A DNA stretch of 64,000 bases from Pseudomonas sp. sp1636 (GTDB lineage Bacteria > Pseudomonadota > Gammaproteobacteria > Pseudomonadales > Pseudomonadaceae), in contig NZ_JARRAB010000017.1 in assembly GCF_030376615.1 (NCBI RefSeq), forward strand, positions 48,970 through 112,969. Reading direction: 5' to 3'. Both the position numbers and the translations under genes were made by a program. This document shows, in pieces, positions 7,882 to 16,507 of the stretch. The notes beneath the pieces are model-generated. The model saw only the letters and a program-made list of their open reading frames with translations. It was not told where the DNA came from and made no database searches. The first letter of the stretch is position 1. Each line of letters starts with the position of its first letter.

Positions 7882-9350
7882 CCGGTGATGTGCACCGACT
7901 CGCCCTTGGTGTCGACCGCCACGGTCACCGGCATGTCCTTGACCTCGAACTCGTAGATGGCTTCCATGCCCAGTTCGGCGAAGGCCAGCACCTTGGATTT
8001 CTTGATCGCTTGCGACACCAGGTAGGCGGCGCCGCCGACGGCCATCAGGTACACGGCCTGGTTGTCCTTGATCGCCTCGATGGCGATGGGGCCGCGTTCG
8101 GACTTGCCGATCATGCCGAGCAGGCCGGTGCTTTCGAGGATCTGCCGGGTGAACTTGTCCATCCGCGTGGCGGTGGTGGGGCCCGCCGGGCCGACCACTT
8201 CGTCGCCGACCGGATCGACCGGGCCGACGTAATAGATGAAGCGGCCCTTGAGGTCGACCGGCAGGGTTTCACCCTTGTTGAGCATCTCGACCATGCGCTT
8301 GTGCGCGGCGTCGCGGCCGGTGAGCATCTTGCCGTTGAGCAGCACGGTTTCGCCCGGCTTCCAGCTCTGCACGTCTTCCGGGGTGAGGGTGTCGAGGTCG
8401 ACGCGGCGCGCACTCGGGCCGGCTTCCCAGACGATTTCCGGGTAGGCGCCCAGCGGCGGCGGGGTCAGCTCGGCCGGGCCAGTGCCGTCCAGCACGAAGT
8501 GGGCGTGGCGGGTGGCGGCGCAGTTGGGGATCATGCACACCGGCAGGCTGGCGGCGTGGGTCGGGTAGTCCATGATCTTGACGTCGAGCACCGTGGTCAG
8601 GCCGCCCAGGCCCTGGGCGCCGATGCCCAGTTGGTTGACCTTGTCGAACAGCTCCAGGCGCAGTTCCTCGATGCGGTTCTGTGGGCCGCGGGCCTTGAGT
8701 TCGTGGATGTCGATGGACTCCATCAGCACTTCCTTGGCCATCAGCGCGGCCTTCTCGGCGGTGCCGCCGATGCCGATGCCGAGCATGCCCGGCGGGCACC
8801 AGCCAGCGCCCATTTCCGGCACGGTCTTGAGCACCCAGTCGACGATCGAGTCGGAGGGGTTGAGCATGGCCATCTTCGATTTGTTCTCCGAGCCGCCGCC
8901 CTTGGCCGCCACGTCCACTTCGACCTTGTCGCCGGGGACGATGCTGTAGTGGATCACCGCCGGGGTGTTGTCCTTGGTGTTCTTCCTGCTACCTGCCGGG
9001 TCGGCCAGGATCGAGGCGCGCAGGACGTTTTCCGGCAGGTTGTAGGCGCGCCGTACGCCTTCGTTGATCATGTCGTCGACGCTCATGCTGGCGCCGTCCC
9101 AGCGCACGTTCATGCCGACGCGAACGAACGCGGTGACGATGCCGGTGTCCTGGCAAATCGGCCGGTGGCCGGTGGCGCACATGCGCGAGTTGATCAGGAT
9201 CTGCGCCATGGAGTCGCGCGCGGCCGGGGACTCTTCCTTGAGGTAGGCCTCATGCATGGCCTGGATGAAGTCCACGGGGTGGTAGTAGGAGATGAACTGC
9301 AGGGCGTCGGCGACGCTCTGGATCAGGTCGTCTTGCTTGATCACGGTCAT
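7827..9350 (-). CDS. fumA: Class I (iron-sulfur) fumarate hydratase
   Basis: Reversible hydration of fumarate to malate in the TCA cycle, using an oxygen-sensitive [4Fe-4S] cluster. The product is 507 residues, normal for class I. It shows CATGHRPICQDTG (C58 and C66), GGGSENKSKMAML, PNCAATRHAHF and GPTTATRMD, all strongly conserved in FumA/FumB-type enzymes. The chosen ATG at 9350 (MTVIKQ) has AAGGAG 9 bases upstream; a longer in-frame start adds 25 residues of no family similarity. It is monocistronic and divergent from sadC. Its 3' end and terminator are duplicated near rlhA. Confidence 0.95.
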   Translation of the reverse strand: MTVIKQDDLIQSVADALQFISYYHPVDFIQAMHEAYLKEESPAARDSMAQILINSRMCATGHRPICQDTGIVTAFVRVGMNVRWDGASMSVDDMINEGVRRAYNLPENVLRASILADPAGSRKNTKDNTPAVIHYSIVPGDKVEVDVAAKGGGSENKSKMAMLNPSDSIVDWVLKTVPEMGAGWCPPGMLGIGIGGTAEKAALMAKEVLMESIDIHELKARGPQNRIEELRLELFDKVNQLGIGAQGLGGLTTVLDVKIMDYPTHAASLPVCMIPNCAATRHAHFVLDGTGPAELTPPPLGAYPEIVWEAGPSARRVDLDTLTPEDVQSWKPGETVLLNGKMLTGRDAAHKRMVEMLNKGETLPVDLKGRFIYYVGPVDPVGDEVVGPAGPTTATRMDKFTRQILESTGLLGMIGKSERGPIAIEAIKDNQAVYLMAVGGAAYLVSQAIKKSKVLAFAELGMEAIYEFEVKDMPVTVAVDTKGESVHITGPALWNQKIADSLAVEIK

Positions 9351-9603
9351 GCTGGGCGCTCCTTTTGTGAAGGTAGGAGTTGTAAAGCTAGGAGTAGGGC
9401 AAAAACTTCGAGGGCGACGAACCACGAGTCGACGCGCGCGTGCAGTAAAAAAGGCGCGGCAGTATAACGCGCGGCCGCTCGGGCGGACAGCCGCCGAAGG
9501 TCGACCTTGGTCGCTGATCGCCCGTTGAACGCGCTAGGCATTTGTGAACCACGGGCGTAGAGTGGCGGCTGAATGCCAGTATGGGATGGAGCCCATAACC
9601 CCC

Positions 9604-10731
9604 ATGAGCCTAAGCCGTCAGCGGGTCACTCAGCGTACTCTGCAACGCCTGCTGCTGAAGCGCTTCGGCATGGCGGCGGTGACTTACGGCCTGACGGGGC
9701 TGCTGTGCTGGGTCGCGATATTCAACGACCTGTGGCGTGCCTCTATAGCGACTGCGCTGATACTCACCGGGTTGGCGCTGCTCACCCAGTCGGTGTTCCT
9801 CGGCCTGTTTCTCTCGGGGCAGAATCTGCGTTTTCGTGACCCCAGCCTGACCTTGGCCCAGGTGCTGGTGGCCCTGGCCTGGTTGACGGTTTTGCTGGCC
9901 ATGTTTGCCAATGGGCGCGGCGCCTTGTTGGTGGTCTACGTGCTGATCCTGTTGTTCGGGGTGTTCCAGTTGCCACCAAAAGTCTTTGCGCGTTGCGCGG
10001 CAGGGGCTTTTTTCGGCTTCGCCGGGCTCAACCTGTACGAGGCCTATCGGTACCCGCTGGCCGATCCCGGCCCGGCCATCTTGCAGGTCAGCGTGCTGGG
10101 CGGCGTGATGTTCTGGATGAGCCTGTTTGCCAGCTATGTGCAGGCTATGCGTCAGCGCATGCGCCAACGCCGCTTCGCTTTGCAGGCGCACCGGGACACC
10201 TTGCGCGGGATGATGCGCCAGCTCGAAGACCTGGCTGCGACGGATGAGTTGACCGGGTTGTTCAACCGCCGCCATTTTCTGCGTTTTGCCAATCGCGAGC
10301 TAGAAAGCCTGGGCGCCGACTGTCAGCACGGCCTGGCGCTAATCGATCTGGATCACTTCAAGCGGATTAACGATGTCCACGGCCACGCCGCGGGTGACCG
10401 TGTGCTGCAGACCTTTGCCAGCGTGGCACAAGCCTGTCTGCGCGATGGCGATATCATTGCCCGATACGGCGGTGAGGAGTTCGTGCTGTTGCTGCCCAAC
10501 ACCCAGCCCGATCGGTTCACGGCCTGTTGCGAGCGCTTGCGCGAGGCCTTCAATCAGGCTGAACCCTTGGGCATTAAGGTGGATACTCTGAGTTTGTCCA
10601 TCGGAATGACCTTGTTGACCATGCACGACGATCTGGATGAGGCGCTGCAGCGCGCCGATCAGGCACTCTACCGGGCCAAACGCAGCGGGCGTAACCGTTG
10701 TGCGGCGGCCTGGGAGGATGTCGATGCCTGA
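9604..10731 (+). CDS. sadC: SadC-like membrane diguanylate cyclase (GGDEF)
   Basis: About five to six hydrophobic segments fill residues 20-175, followed by a short basic helix and a GGDEF domain (about 210-370). The active site reads GGEEF (289-293), and the product-inhibition I-site is intact: R280-D-G-D283, five residues before GGEEF. It should make cyclic-di-GMP from two GTP at the inner membrane. The architecture and the next two genes match the P. aeruginosa sadC locus as I recall it (sadC controls the switch to surface life), but the protein is shorter than that SadC. The start is uncertain: ATG 9604 with GGAG upstream is chosen, and ATG 9586 is possible. The next gene overlaps its last 8 bases. 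Confidence 0.8.
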   Translation: MSLSRQRVTQRTLQRLLLKRFGMAAVTYGLTGLLCWVAIFNDLWRASIATALILTGLALLTQSVFLGLFLSGQNLRFRDPSLTLAQVLVALAWLTVLLAMFANGRGALLVVYVLILLFGVFQLPPKVFARCAAGAFFGFAGLNLYEAYRYPLADPGPAILQVSVLGGVMFWMSLFASYVQAMRQRMRQRRFALQAHRDTLRGMMRQLEDLAATDELTGLFNRRHFLRFANRELESLGADCQHGLALIDLDHFKRINDVHGHAAGDRVLQTFASVAQACLRDGDIIARYGGEEFVLLLPNTQPDRFTACCERLREAFNQAEPLGIKVDTLSLSIGMTLLTMHDDLDEALQRADQALYRAKRSGRNRCAAAWEDVDA

Positions 10732-11665
10732 ACTCCGGGTGGGTGAGCAGCGGTTTACCGTTGCCCCTGCCAGCAACCTGCTCGATGCCCTGCTGCAGGG
10801 CGGAGTTGCCGTGCCTTATAGTTGCCGCTCGGGCAGTTGCCATACCTGCCTGGTGCGTTGCCTGCGCGGTGAGCCGCTGGATGGCAAACCCGAGGCGCTC
10901 GACCCGCAGCGTCGCGAGCAGGGCTGGCGGTTGGCCTGCCAGTGCCGGGTCGTCGATGACCTGCAGGTCGAGCTGTTCGACCCCGTGCGCGATGGCCGCC
11001 CCGCGCATATCGATGCCTGCGACTGGCTCGGCCCGGATGTGTTGCGCCTGCGCCTGACGCCTCAACAACCGCTGCGTTACCGGGCCGGCCAGCATCTGGT
11101 GCTCTGGGCCGACAGCGCGATTGCCCGGCCTTATTCGTTGGCCAGCCTGCCCGGCGAAGACCCCTGGCTGGAGTTCCATCTGGACTGTCGTCGCTGCGGC
11201 GCCTTCAGCGATGCGGCGCGGACGTTCAAACCGGGCGATGCCCTGCGTCTGGGTGAGCTGCGCGGCGGTGCCTTGCACTACGACCCGGATTGGCAGACGC
11301 GCCCGCTCTGGCTGCTGGCCGCCGGCACCGGGCTGGCACCGCTGTACGGGGTGCTACGCGAGGCGCTGCGCCAGGATCACCAGGGCAGCATCCGGCTCAT
11401 TCACCTGGCCCATGATCGAAGCGGGCACTATCTGGCCGAGCCCCTGGCGCAACTGGCGGCGGAGCATCCGCAGCTGCAGGTCGAGCTGCTCAGTGCGGCC
11501 GAGTTGCCAGCGGCTTTGGCCGAACTGCGCCTTGTCTCGCGGCAAACCCTCGCCTTACTCTGCGGCCACCCCGACAGTGTCGAAGCCTTTGCCCGGCGCC
11601 TGTATTTGGCAGGCGTGCCGCGTAATCAGATGTTTGCCGACCTGTTCTTGCCGCACGCCCGCTAG
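10724..11665 (+). CDS. 2Fe-2S ferredoxin/NAD(P)H-ferredoxin reductase fusion
   Basis: The N-terminal plant-type ferredoxin domain has C34-x4-C39-x2-C42 and C72 as cluster ligands. It is followed by a FAD-binding ferredoxin-NADP-reductase domain (RPYSLAS is the FAD motif, near residue 133) and an NAD(P)-binding domain (LLAAGTGLAPLYG). This is the layout of electron-transfer subunits of oxygenases and of CDP-6-deoxy-glucoseen-reductase-like proteins. It probably passes electrons from NAD(P)H to an unknown acceptor; no oxygenase component is adjacent. ATG 10724 has GGGAGG upstream and overlaps the end of the diguanylate cyclase gene, so the two are translationally coupled. At 313 residues it is complete. 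Confidence 0.88.
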   Translation: MPELRVGEQRFTVAPASNLLDALLQGGVAVPYSCRSGSCHTCLVRCLRGEPLDGKPEALDPQRREQGWRLACQCRVVDDLQVELFDPVRDGRPAHIDACDWLGPDVLRLRLTPQQPLRYRAGQHLVLWADSAIARPYSLASLPGEDPWLEFHLDCRRCGAFSDAARTFKPGDALRLGELRGGALHYDPDWQTRPLWLLAAGTGLAPLYGVLREALRQDHQGSIRLIHLAHDRSGHYLAEPLAQLAAEHPQLQVELLSAAELPAALAELRLVSRQTLALLCGHPDSVEAFARRLYLAGVPRNQMFADLFLPHAR

Positions 11666-11696
11666 CAGCCTTTACGGCGATCCCGGAGTATGAGTG

Positions 11697-12470
11697 ATGA
11701 GCGAACACCTGCTGGTTGAGCGCGAAGAAGGTCTGCTGACCCTGCGCCTGAATCGTTTGCCCAAGAAAAATGCCCTGACCCGGGCGATGTACAGCGGCCT
11801 GGCCGAAGCACTCAACCAGGCCGGTCAGGACAGCAGCGTGCGTGCCGTGCTGATCACCGGTGGCGAGACGTGCTTCACCAGCGGCAACGATGTGGCCGAT
11901 TTCATCCAGGCGCCGCCCGTAGGTCTGCACAGTGAAGTGTTCCAGTTCATGCAGGCCTTGTTCGAGTTCGGCAAGCCGGTGGTGGCGGCGGTCAGCGGCC
12001 CGGCGGTGGGCATCGGCACGACCCTGTTGTTGCATTGCGACCTGGTCTACGTCAGCCGTGAGGCGACCCTGAGAATGCCCTTCGTCAACCTGGGCCTGTG
12101 CCCCGAATACGGCTCCAGCCTGATCCTGCCGCGCCTGCTCGGCCATGCGCGGGCGGCCGAGTTGTTGCTGCTGGGGCAAAGCTTCACGGGCGAGCAGGCG
12201 GCCGCCTGGGGTATCGCCAATCAGGCGCTAGCCGATGGTGCTGCGACCCTGGCCAAGGCCCGCGAGATGGCCCTGCGCTTCCAGCAATTGCCGCCCGCGG
12301 CGGTGGCCGACAGCAAACGCCTGATGCGTGCGCCGGGGCGTGCGGAGTTGCGCCGGGTGATCGAGGAGGAGGGGGCGCTGTTCGGCCAGCGCCTGCGTTC
12401 GGCGGAGGCCATCGAAGCGCTGACGGCCTTTATGCAACGGCGCACGCCGGACTTCTCCAAGTTCGGCTGA
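11697..12470 (+). CDS. Enoyl-CoA hydratase/isomerase family protein
   Basis: A 257-residue crotonase-fold protein. Landmarks are NRLPKKNALT at the start, the oxyanion-hole segment GGETCFTSGNDVADF (near 57-71) and GPAVGIGTTLLLHCDLVY (near 100-117). In the catalytic loop, NLGLCPEYGSS keeps a Glu in the isomerase-type position (PE-G-S). This pattern is closer to enoyl-CoA isomerases than to classical hydratases, so the reaction could be double-bond isomerisation of fatty acyl-CoA. ATG 11697 has GGAG 9 bases upstream and lies 31 bases after the reductase gene, in the same operon. Confidence 0.88.
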   Translation: MSEHLLVEREEGLLTLRLNRLPKKNALTRAMYSGLAEALNQAGQDSSVRAVLITGGETCFTSGNDVADFIQAPPVGLHSEVFQFMQALFEFGKPVVAAVSGPAVGIGTTLLLHCDLVYVSREATLRMPFVNLGLCPEYGSSLILPRLLGHARAAELLLLGQSFTGEQAAAWGIANQALADGAATLAKAREMALRFQQLPPAAVADSKRLMRAPGRAELRRVIEEEGALFGQRLRSAEAIEALTAFMQRRTPDFSKFG

Positions 12471-12493
12471 CTGCGAATTGGTAGGCAGCAGCC

Positions 12494-12520
12494 AGTAGCC
12501 CGGATTGCATCCGGGCTACT
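12494..12520. repeat. Palindromic intergenic unit / terminator between convergent genes
   Basis: A perfect 11-bp stem AGTAGCCCGGA / TCCGGGCTACT with a TTGCA loop. It lies between the ends of the enoyl-CoA hydratase (+) and pyruvate kinase (-) genes. A related but imperfect unit is at 54321-54345. This motif is dispersed in Pseudomonas intergenic DNA and could terminate transcription from both sides. Confidence 0.65.
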
Positions 12521-12533
12521 GTAAGGCCATGTG

Positions 12534-13985
12534 CTACACCAGCGCTTCACCGACATGCAGGATTTTCATGCCGTTGGTGCCGCCGATAGTGTGATAGCTG
12601 TCGCCCTTGGTCAGGATCACCCAGTCGCCCGGCTGGACCACGCCGCGCCCCAGCAGTTCGTCCACCGCCGCCTGGCTGACCTGCTCCGGTGGCAGGGCGG
12701 CCGGGTCGAACGGCACGGTGTAGACGCCACGGAACAGGGCGGCGCGCGCCTGGGTGGCGCGGTGCGGGGAGAAGGCGTAGATCGGCACCGAGGAGCGGAT
12801 GCGCGACATGATCAGCGGGGTGTACCCGCTTTCGGTCAGGGCGATGATGGCTTTGACGCCCGGGAAGTGGTTGGCGGTGTACATGGCGGCCAAGGCGATG
12901 CTTTCGTCGCAGCGTTCGAAGGTCGTGCCCATGCGATGGCTGGAGGCTTTGCTGGTGGGGTGTTTTTCCGCACCGACGCAGATGCGCGCCATGGCCTGCA
13001 CCGCTTCCAGCGGGTAGGCGCCGGCGGCGCTTTCCGCCGAGAGCATCACCGCGTCCGTGTAGTCGAGTACGGCGTTGGCGACGTCGGAGACTTCGGCGCG
13101 GGTCGGCATCGGGTTGTGGATCATCGACTCCATCATCTGGGTCGCGGTGATCACCGCCTTGTTATGCCGGCGCGCGTGCAGAATGATCTTCTTCTGAATG
13201 CCGCACAGCTCGGCGTCGCCGATTTCCACGCCGAGGTCGCCACGGGCGACCATCACCGCGTCGCTGGCGCGGATCAGGCCGTCGAGGGTTTCGTCGTCGG
13301 CCACGGCCTCGGCCCGTTCGATCTTGGCCACCAGCCAGGCGCTGCCGCCGGCCTCGTCGCGCAGTTGGCGGGCGTAGTGCATATCCGAGGCGTCGCGCGG
13401 GAAGGACACGGCCAGGTAATCCAGATCCATCTCGGCGGCGAGCTTGATATCGGCCTTGTCTTTTTCGGTCAGCGCCGGCGCGGTCAGGCCGCCACCGCGA
13501 CGGTTGATGCCTTTATGATCGGACAGCGGGCCGCCGATCAGTACCGAGCAGTGCAGGGCGTCGGCAGTCGCCGTGTCCACGCGCATCACCACCCGGCCGT
13601 CGTCGAGCAGCAGTTCGTCGCCGACGCCGCAGTCCTTGACCAGATCCGGGTAGTCGATGCCGACGATGTCCTGGGTGCCTTCGGTCAGCGGATGGCTGGT
13701 GGAAAAGCTGAAGTGGTCGCCGACTTTCAGCTCGATGCGCTTGCCGGCGAACTTGGCGATACGGATCTTCGGTCCTTGCAGGTCGCCGAGCAGGGCGACA
13801 TGCCGGCCATGCTTGGCGGCCAGTTCGCGCACCAGCTTGGCGCGGGCCTTGTGCTCGTCCGGGCTGCCGTGGGAGAAGTTCAGGCGGGCCACATCCAGGC
13901 CCGCGATGATCAGTTGTTCGAGAACTTCGGGCGAGTTGCTGGAAGGGCCAAGGGTGGCGACGATTTTAGTGCGACGAAAGGTCAT
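12534..13985 (-). CDS. pykA: Pyruvate kinase
   Basis: Transfers phosphate from phosphoenolpyruvate to ADP, the last step of lower glycolysis. It is 483 residues with the family N-terminus RRTKIVATLGP, DLQGPKIR, the signature VAKIERAEA with catalytic Lys, DLGVEIG, and TATQMMESMI for substrate and Mg binding. Length and sequence fit the PykA-type isozyme. The start ATG at 13985 follows AGGAGC-like bases. It is followed, convergently, by the beta-oxidation-type gene with a palindrome between. No regulatory site is obvious. Confidence 0.95.
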   Translation of the reverse strand: MTFRRTKIVATLGPSSNSPEVLEQLIIAGLDVARLNFSHGSPDEHKARAKLVRELAAKHGRHVALLGDLQGPKIRIAKFAGKRIELKVGDHFSFSTSHPLTEGTQDIVGIDYPDLVKDCGVGDELLLDDGRVVMRVDTATADALHCSVLIGGPLSDHKGINRRGGGLTAPALTEKDKADIKLAAEMDLDYLAVSFPRDASDMHYARQLRDEAGGSAWLVAKIERAEAVADDETLDGLIRASDAVMVARGDLGVEIGDAELCGIQKKIILHARRHNKAVITATQMMESMIHNPMPTRAEVSDVANAVLDYTDAVMLSAESAAGAYPLEAVQAMARICVGAEKHPTSKASSHRMGTTFERCDESIALAAMYTANHFPGVKAIIALTESGYTPLIMSRIRSSVPIYAFSPHRATQARAALFRGVYTVPFDPAALPPEQVSQAAVDELLGRGVVQPGDWVILTKGDSYHTIGGTNGMKILHVGEALV

Positions 13986-14040
13986 GCACAGGCTCCTGAG
14001 TTGCGATTGAGCGCGAGGCTACTACGCCGCAACCCTGTAG

Positions 14041-14967
14041 TCATTGTTGCGCTGCACTACCTTTCTGCTCGGGTTTGAGAACCAATAAATCGCAGTCCGC
14101 GCTCTGCAGAATGCGTTCGGCGGTATGCCCGATCAGGGCCGTATCCAGGTGGCCGCGAGCGATGGCGCCCATCAGCAGCAGGTCGATATGCTGTTCGCCA
14201 ACAAAACGAGGCAGCACTTCTTCGGCAAAGCCTTCGATCAAGTGGGTGTCGGGCAGGGCGATCGGGTATTGCCCGAGCAACTGCTCGAAGGCTTCCCGGT
14301 GCTGGGTGGCGCAGCGAACGACATAGTCCTCGTAATTGGCCACCAGTTCGGCATCGAACACGAGGGTGCGCGGCAAGGGCGCATAACTGTGCAGGTAGTG
14401 AGCCTGCATGCCCAGTTGACGGCTCAGTTCGCTGGCGGCACGTATCAGTTGATGATCGAGCGCCGCCGGTTTGTCGGCACTGTGCAGTGGATCGAGCGCC
14501 GCACACAGGCGGTGGCCCTGCCACTCGGCACGGTGCACCAGCCATAGCGGCGCTGGGCAGTGGCGGATCAACTGCCAGCAACTGTTGGTCAGCAGCAGGC
14601 GGCGCAGCAGGCTGTCATGCACGGTGGATTTGAGCACCAGATCCGGGGCCAGTTCGGCCGTTTTCTCCAGTACCAACTTGTGCAGCGGCTTGCCCCAGCG
14701 CACGTCCAGATGCACCTCCAGCCCCTCGGCCTGTAGCGGTGCAGCCAACTCCTCCAGCCATGCCATGCCACGTTCGAGCAGGGCGGCCCGTCCCCGGCTT
14801 TGCATGGCCGTATCGAACAGGTGACCGGCTTCGAGGGTGGCGTTGTATTCGACCAGCAACAGGTGCAGGTGCGCACGGGTCTTGCGCGCCAGCCATAGCG
14901 CCCGCTCGAGTGCCGGCTGGCATGCCTGTTGAGGATCGATGACAACCAGTAGCTGTTGCAAATTCAT
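14041..14967 (-). CDS. Tandem-domain universal stress protein
   Basis: 308 residues made of two Usp (HUP/Rossmann-like) domains, about 1-145 and 150-300. The first begins LLVVIDPQQACQPALERALWLA; the second ends with a typical LLLMGAIARG-x(n)-G-T-A-E-R-I-L motif, the glycine-rich ATP-binding part of Usp proteins. UspE-type proteins are cytoplasmic and are induced by stress or anaerobiosis, but the client is usually unknown. It is transcribed in the same direction as pyruvate kinase and lies 55 bases upstream of it, so it could share its transcript. Confidence 0.9.
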   Translation of the reverse strand: MNLQQLLVVIDPQQACQPALERALWLARKTRAHLHLLLVEYNATLEAGHLFDTAMQSRGRAALLERGMAWLEELAAPLQAEGLEVHLDVRWGKPLHKLVLEKTAELAPDLVLKSTVHDSLLRRLLLTNSCWQLIRHCPAPLWLVHRAEWQGHRLCAALDPLHSADKPAALDHQLIRAASELSRQLGMQAHYLHSYAPLPRTLVFDAELVANYEDYVVRCATQHREAFEQLLGQYPIALPDTHLIEGFAEEVLPRFVGEQHIDLLLMGAIARGHLDTALIGHTAERILQSADCDLLVLKPEQKGSAAQQ

Positions 14968-15157
14968 GGCCCTAGACCTCGCTGTGGGTTACCCGCGCAT
15001 TGCAGCGCATCGGGGCGGTATTGGGCTTGATCTGTATCAGCTTAGTGGATTCTGCGGGCGGTCAGTGGGCTAGCCCGCAGCGAGGCGCGCGCGTGTCGGC
15101 AGGATCCTGCAGGTTTTCGCTTGTCAGTCGATACACTGTGCAGTGGAGGAGAGACCC

Positions 15158-15532
15158 ATGCGAACCCTGTCGATTCTGATCCTGGCGCTGAGCGCCGTCG
15201 GTTGTACCCGTTGGTCGCTCGACCACCATTTGAACAGCGCCTATCGTGCTTATGAGCGGGGCGATTGCCAGCAAGTCATGCTGGAGTTGTCCCAGGCCGA
15301 ACGTAAAAGCCGTTCGCGCGGCTATCTGCAGCCGGAAATCTCTCTGCTGCGTGGCCAGTGCCTGGAGCGGCAAAATCTGTTCGTCGACGCCGCGCAGACC
15401 TATGAGTTCATCATCAGCCGTTACCCCGTCAGCGAATACGCGTTCCGCGCTCGTGCACGCCTGGAAACCTTGCAGCAGCTGGGGCATTACCCTCCGGCAA
15501 AAGCGGCCAAGGCGGCTTCCATGGCGCTCTGA
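15158..15532 (+). CDS. Small lipoprotein with TPR-like helices
   Basis: 124 residues starting MRTLSILILALSAVGCTRW: an n-region, a hydrophobic stretch and a lipobox-like AVGC with Cys16. The mature part has helical repeats of TPR type (LNSAYRAYERGDCQQVMLELSQAE, then QNLFVDAAQTYEFIISRYP). This is the pattern seen in small YbgF/BamD-like outer-membrane lipoproteins. GGAGAGA lies 7 bases before ATG 15158; a start 15 bases earlier is less likely. No function is known to me. It is followed by two more envelope-type genes on the same strand. Confidence 0.8.
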   Translation: MRTLSILILALSAVGCTRWSLDHHLNSAYRAYERGDCQQVMLELSQAERKSRSRGYLQPEISLLRGQCLERQNLFVDAAQTYEFIISRYPVSEYAFRARARLETLQQLGHYPPAKAAKAASMAL

Positions 15533-15603
15533 TAGCGGGTCACGGTGTTTGGCGACTTGGCGTGGTAGGGGTAAGCTGATGGATCATTCAGGGAGGGAAA
15601 ATC

Positions 15604-16026
15604 ATGCGCTTGTTGCTCTGTCTGCTGTTGCTGCCGGGATTGGCGGCAGCAGAGGTTTATCGCTGGGTCGATGCCAATGGCCAGGTACATTTCGCACAGC
15701 GTCCTGTTGCGCCCGGAGCCGAACAGGTCGAGGTCAAGCCCCAGGTGATCGAGCGCGACGAGGCGACGCGCGCGCGCGAGGAGCGTACCGCGCGCTTCTA
15801 TGAGGCGCGCCGCGCCGAGCAGGCGCAGGCTTCGGTTGCCTCGGCCGGGCGTAAAGCCCAGCGTGTGAAGGAGTGCAGCGAGCTGCGCAGCAGGTTGGCG
15901 CAGATCGCGGAAGGGCGGCGCTATTTCCACGCCGAGGCGAACGGCGAACGAACCTATTACAGCGATGAACAGCTTGATACCGCCCGTCGCCAGCTACGTG
16001 AACGCGTGTCCCAACACTGTTCCTGA
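15604..16026 (+). CDS. DUF4124-domain periplasmic protein
   Basis: 140 residues with a cleavable signal peptide (MRLLLCLLLLPGLAAA, cleavage after AAA) followed by EVYRWVDANGQVHFAQRP, the DUF4124 signature. The rest is a charged, probably helical region (60-115) and a C-terminal Cys. Members are common in Pseudomonas and have no known biochemical role. GGGAGGG lies a few bases before the ATG. The gene is 71 bases after the small lipoprotein gene and 61 before the PilZ gene, possibly one transcript. Confidence 0.85.
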   Translation: MRLLLCLLLLPGLAAAEVYRWVDANGQVHFAQRPVAPGAEQVEVKPQVIERDEATRAREERTARFYEARRAEQAQASVASAGRKAQRVKECSELRSRLAQIAEGRRYFHAEANGERTYYSDEQLDTARRQLRERVSQHCS

Positions 16027-16087
16027 AACTGGTTAAAGCGCAGTAGTGCGGCCATACTTAAACGGCCATTCGTAGCGACTTGCCATT

Positions 16088-16444
16088 ATGCCTATGCAGC
16101 GCCGAATAGAACGTCAGCAGTTGCCGTGCTACCTGAAGGTGTTCAACCGCATTACCGATAAGCCAATGGGTTCTATCGGCAATGTGTCGTTGGACGGCCT
16201 GATGCTGATCAGTCAACTGCCGTTGCTGGTGGGGGCGCGGTTCGACATGCGCTTGAAGATTCCGGGACAGAATACGCAACGCTTTATCGATTTCTCGGCC
16301 ACCTGCCAGTGGTGTCGCGAGGATGTCACGCCCGGCAGTTTCGACTCGGGTTTCGCGCTGCTGGCGCCACCCGCCGAGTTCGTCGAGATGGTCGATGCGC
16401 TACGTCAATACTTCAGCTTCTATCCCCTGGCCGCCTCCGCCTAG
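16088..16444 (+). CDS. PilZ-domain cyclic-di-GMP-binding protein
   Basis: A single-domain PilZ protein of 118 residues. Both ligand motifs are intact: R5-R-I-E-R9 (RxxxR) and N32-V-S-L-D-G37 (D/N-x-S-x-x-G). It should therefore bind cyclic-di-GMP and act as a small adaptor. No partner is indicated by the neighbours, although a diguanylate cyclase (9.6 kb) and a phosphodiesterase end (1 bp) are in the same window. The gene ends just before a strong bidirectional terminator shared with mqo. Confidence 0.9.
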   Translation: MPMQRRIERQQLPCYLKVFNRITDKPMGSIGNVSLDGLMLISQLPLLVGARFDMRLKIPGQNTQRFIDFSATCQWCREDVTPGSFDSGFALLAPPAEFVEMVDALRQYFSFYPLAASA

Positions 16445-16462
16445 CTTCTGTATTGCAAGCAT

Positions 16463-16491
16463 AAAAAAACCGCCTCGCAAGGCGGTTTTTT
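16463..16491. terminator. Bidirectional terminator between the PilZ gene and mqo
   Basis: A stem CCGCCT / AGGCGG with a 4-base loop is flanked by A7 on the left and T6 on the right. It can therefore terminate both the rightward PilZ transcript and the leftward mqo transcript. It lies 18 bases after one gene and 17 after the other. Confidence 0.92.
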
Positions 16492-16507
16492 CAGCATTGC
16501 AGTCGAC

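Noticed and set aside
7890..9467. 525-codon plus-strand frame over the fumarase gene
   Set aside because: His/Arg/Gln-rich antisense frame without domains; fumarase is unambiguous on the minus strand.
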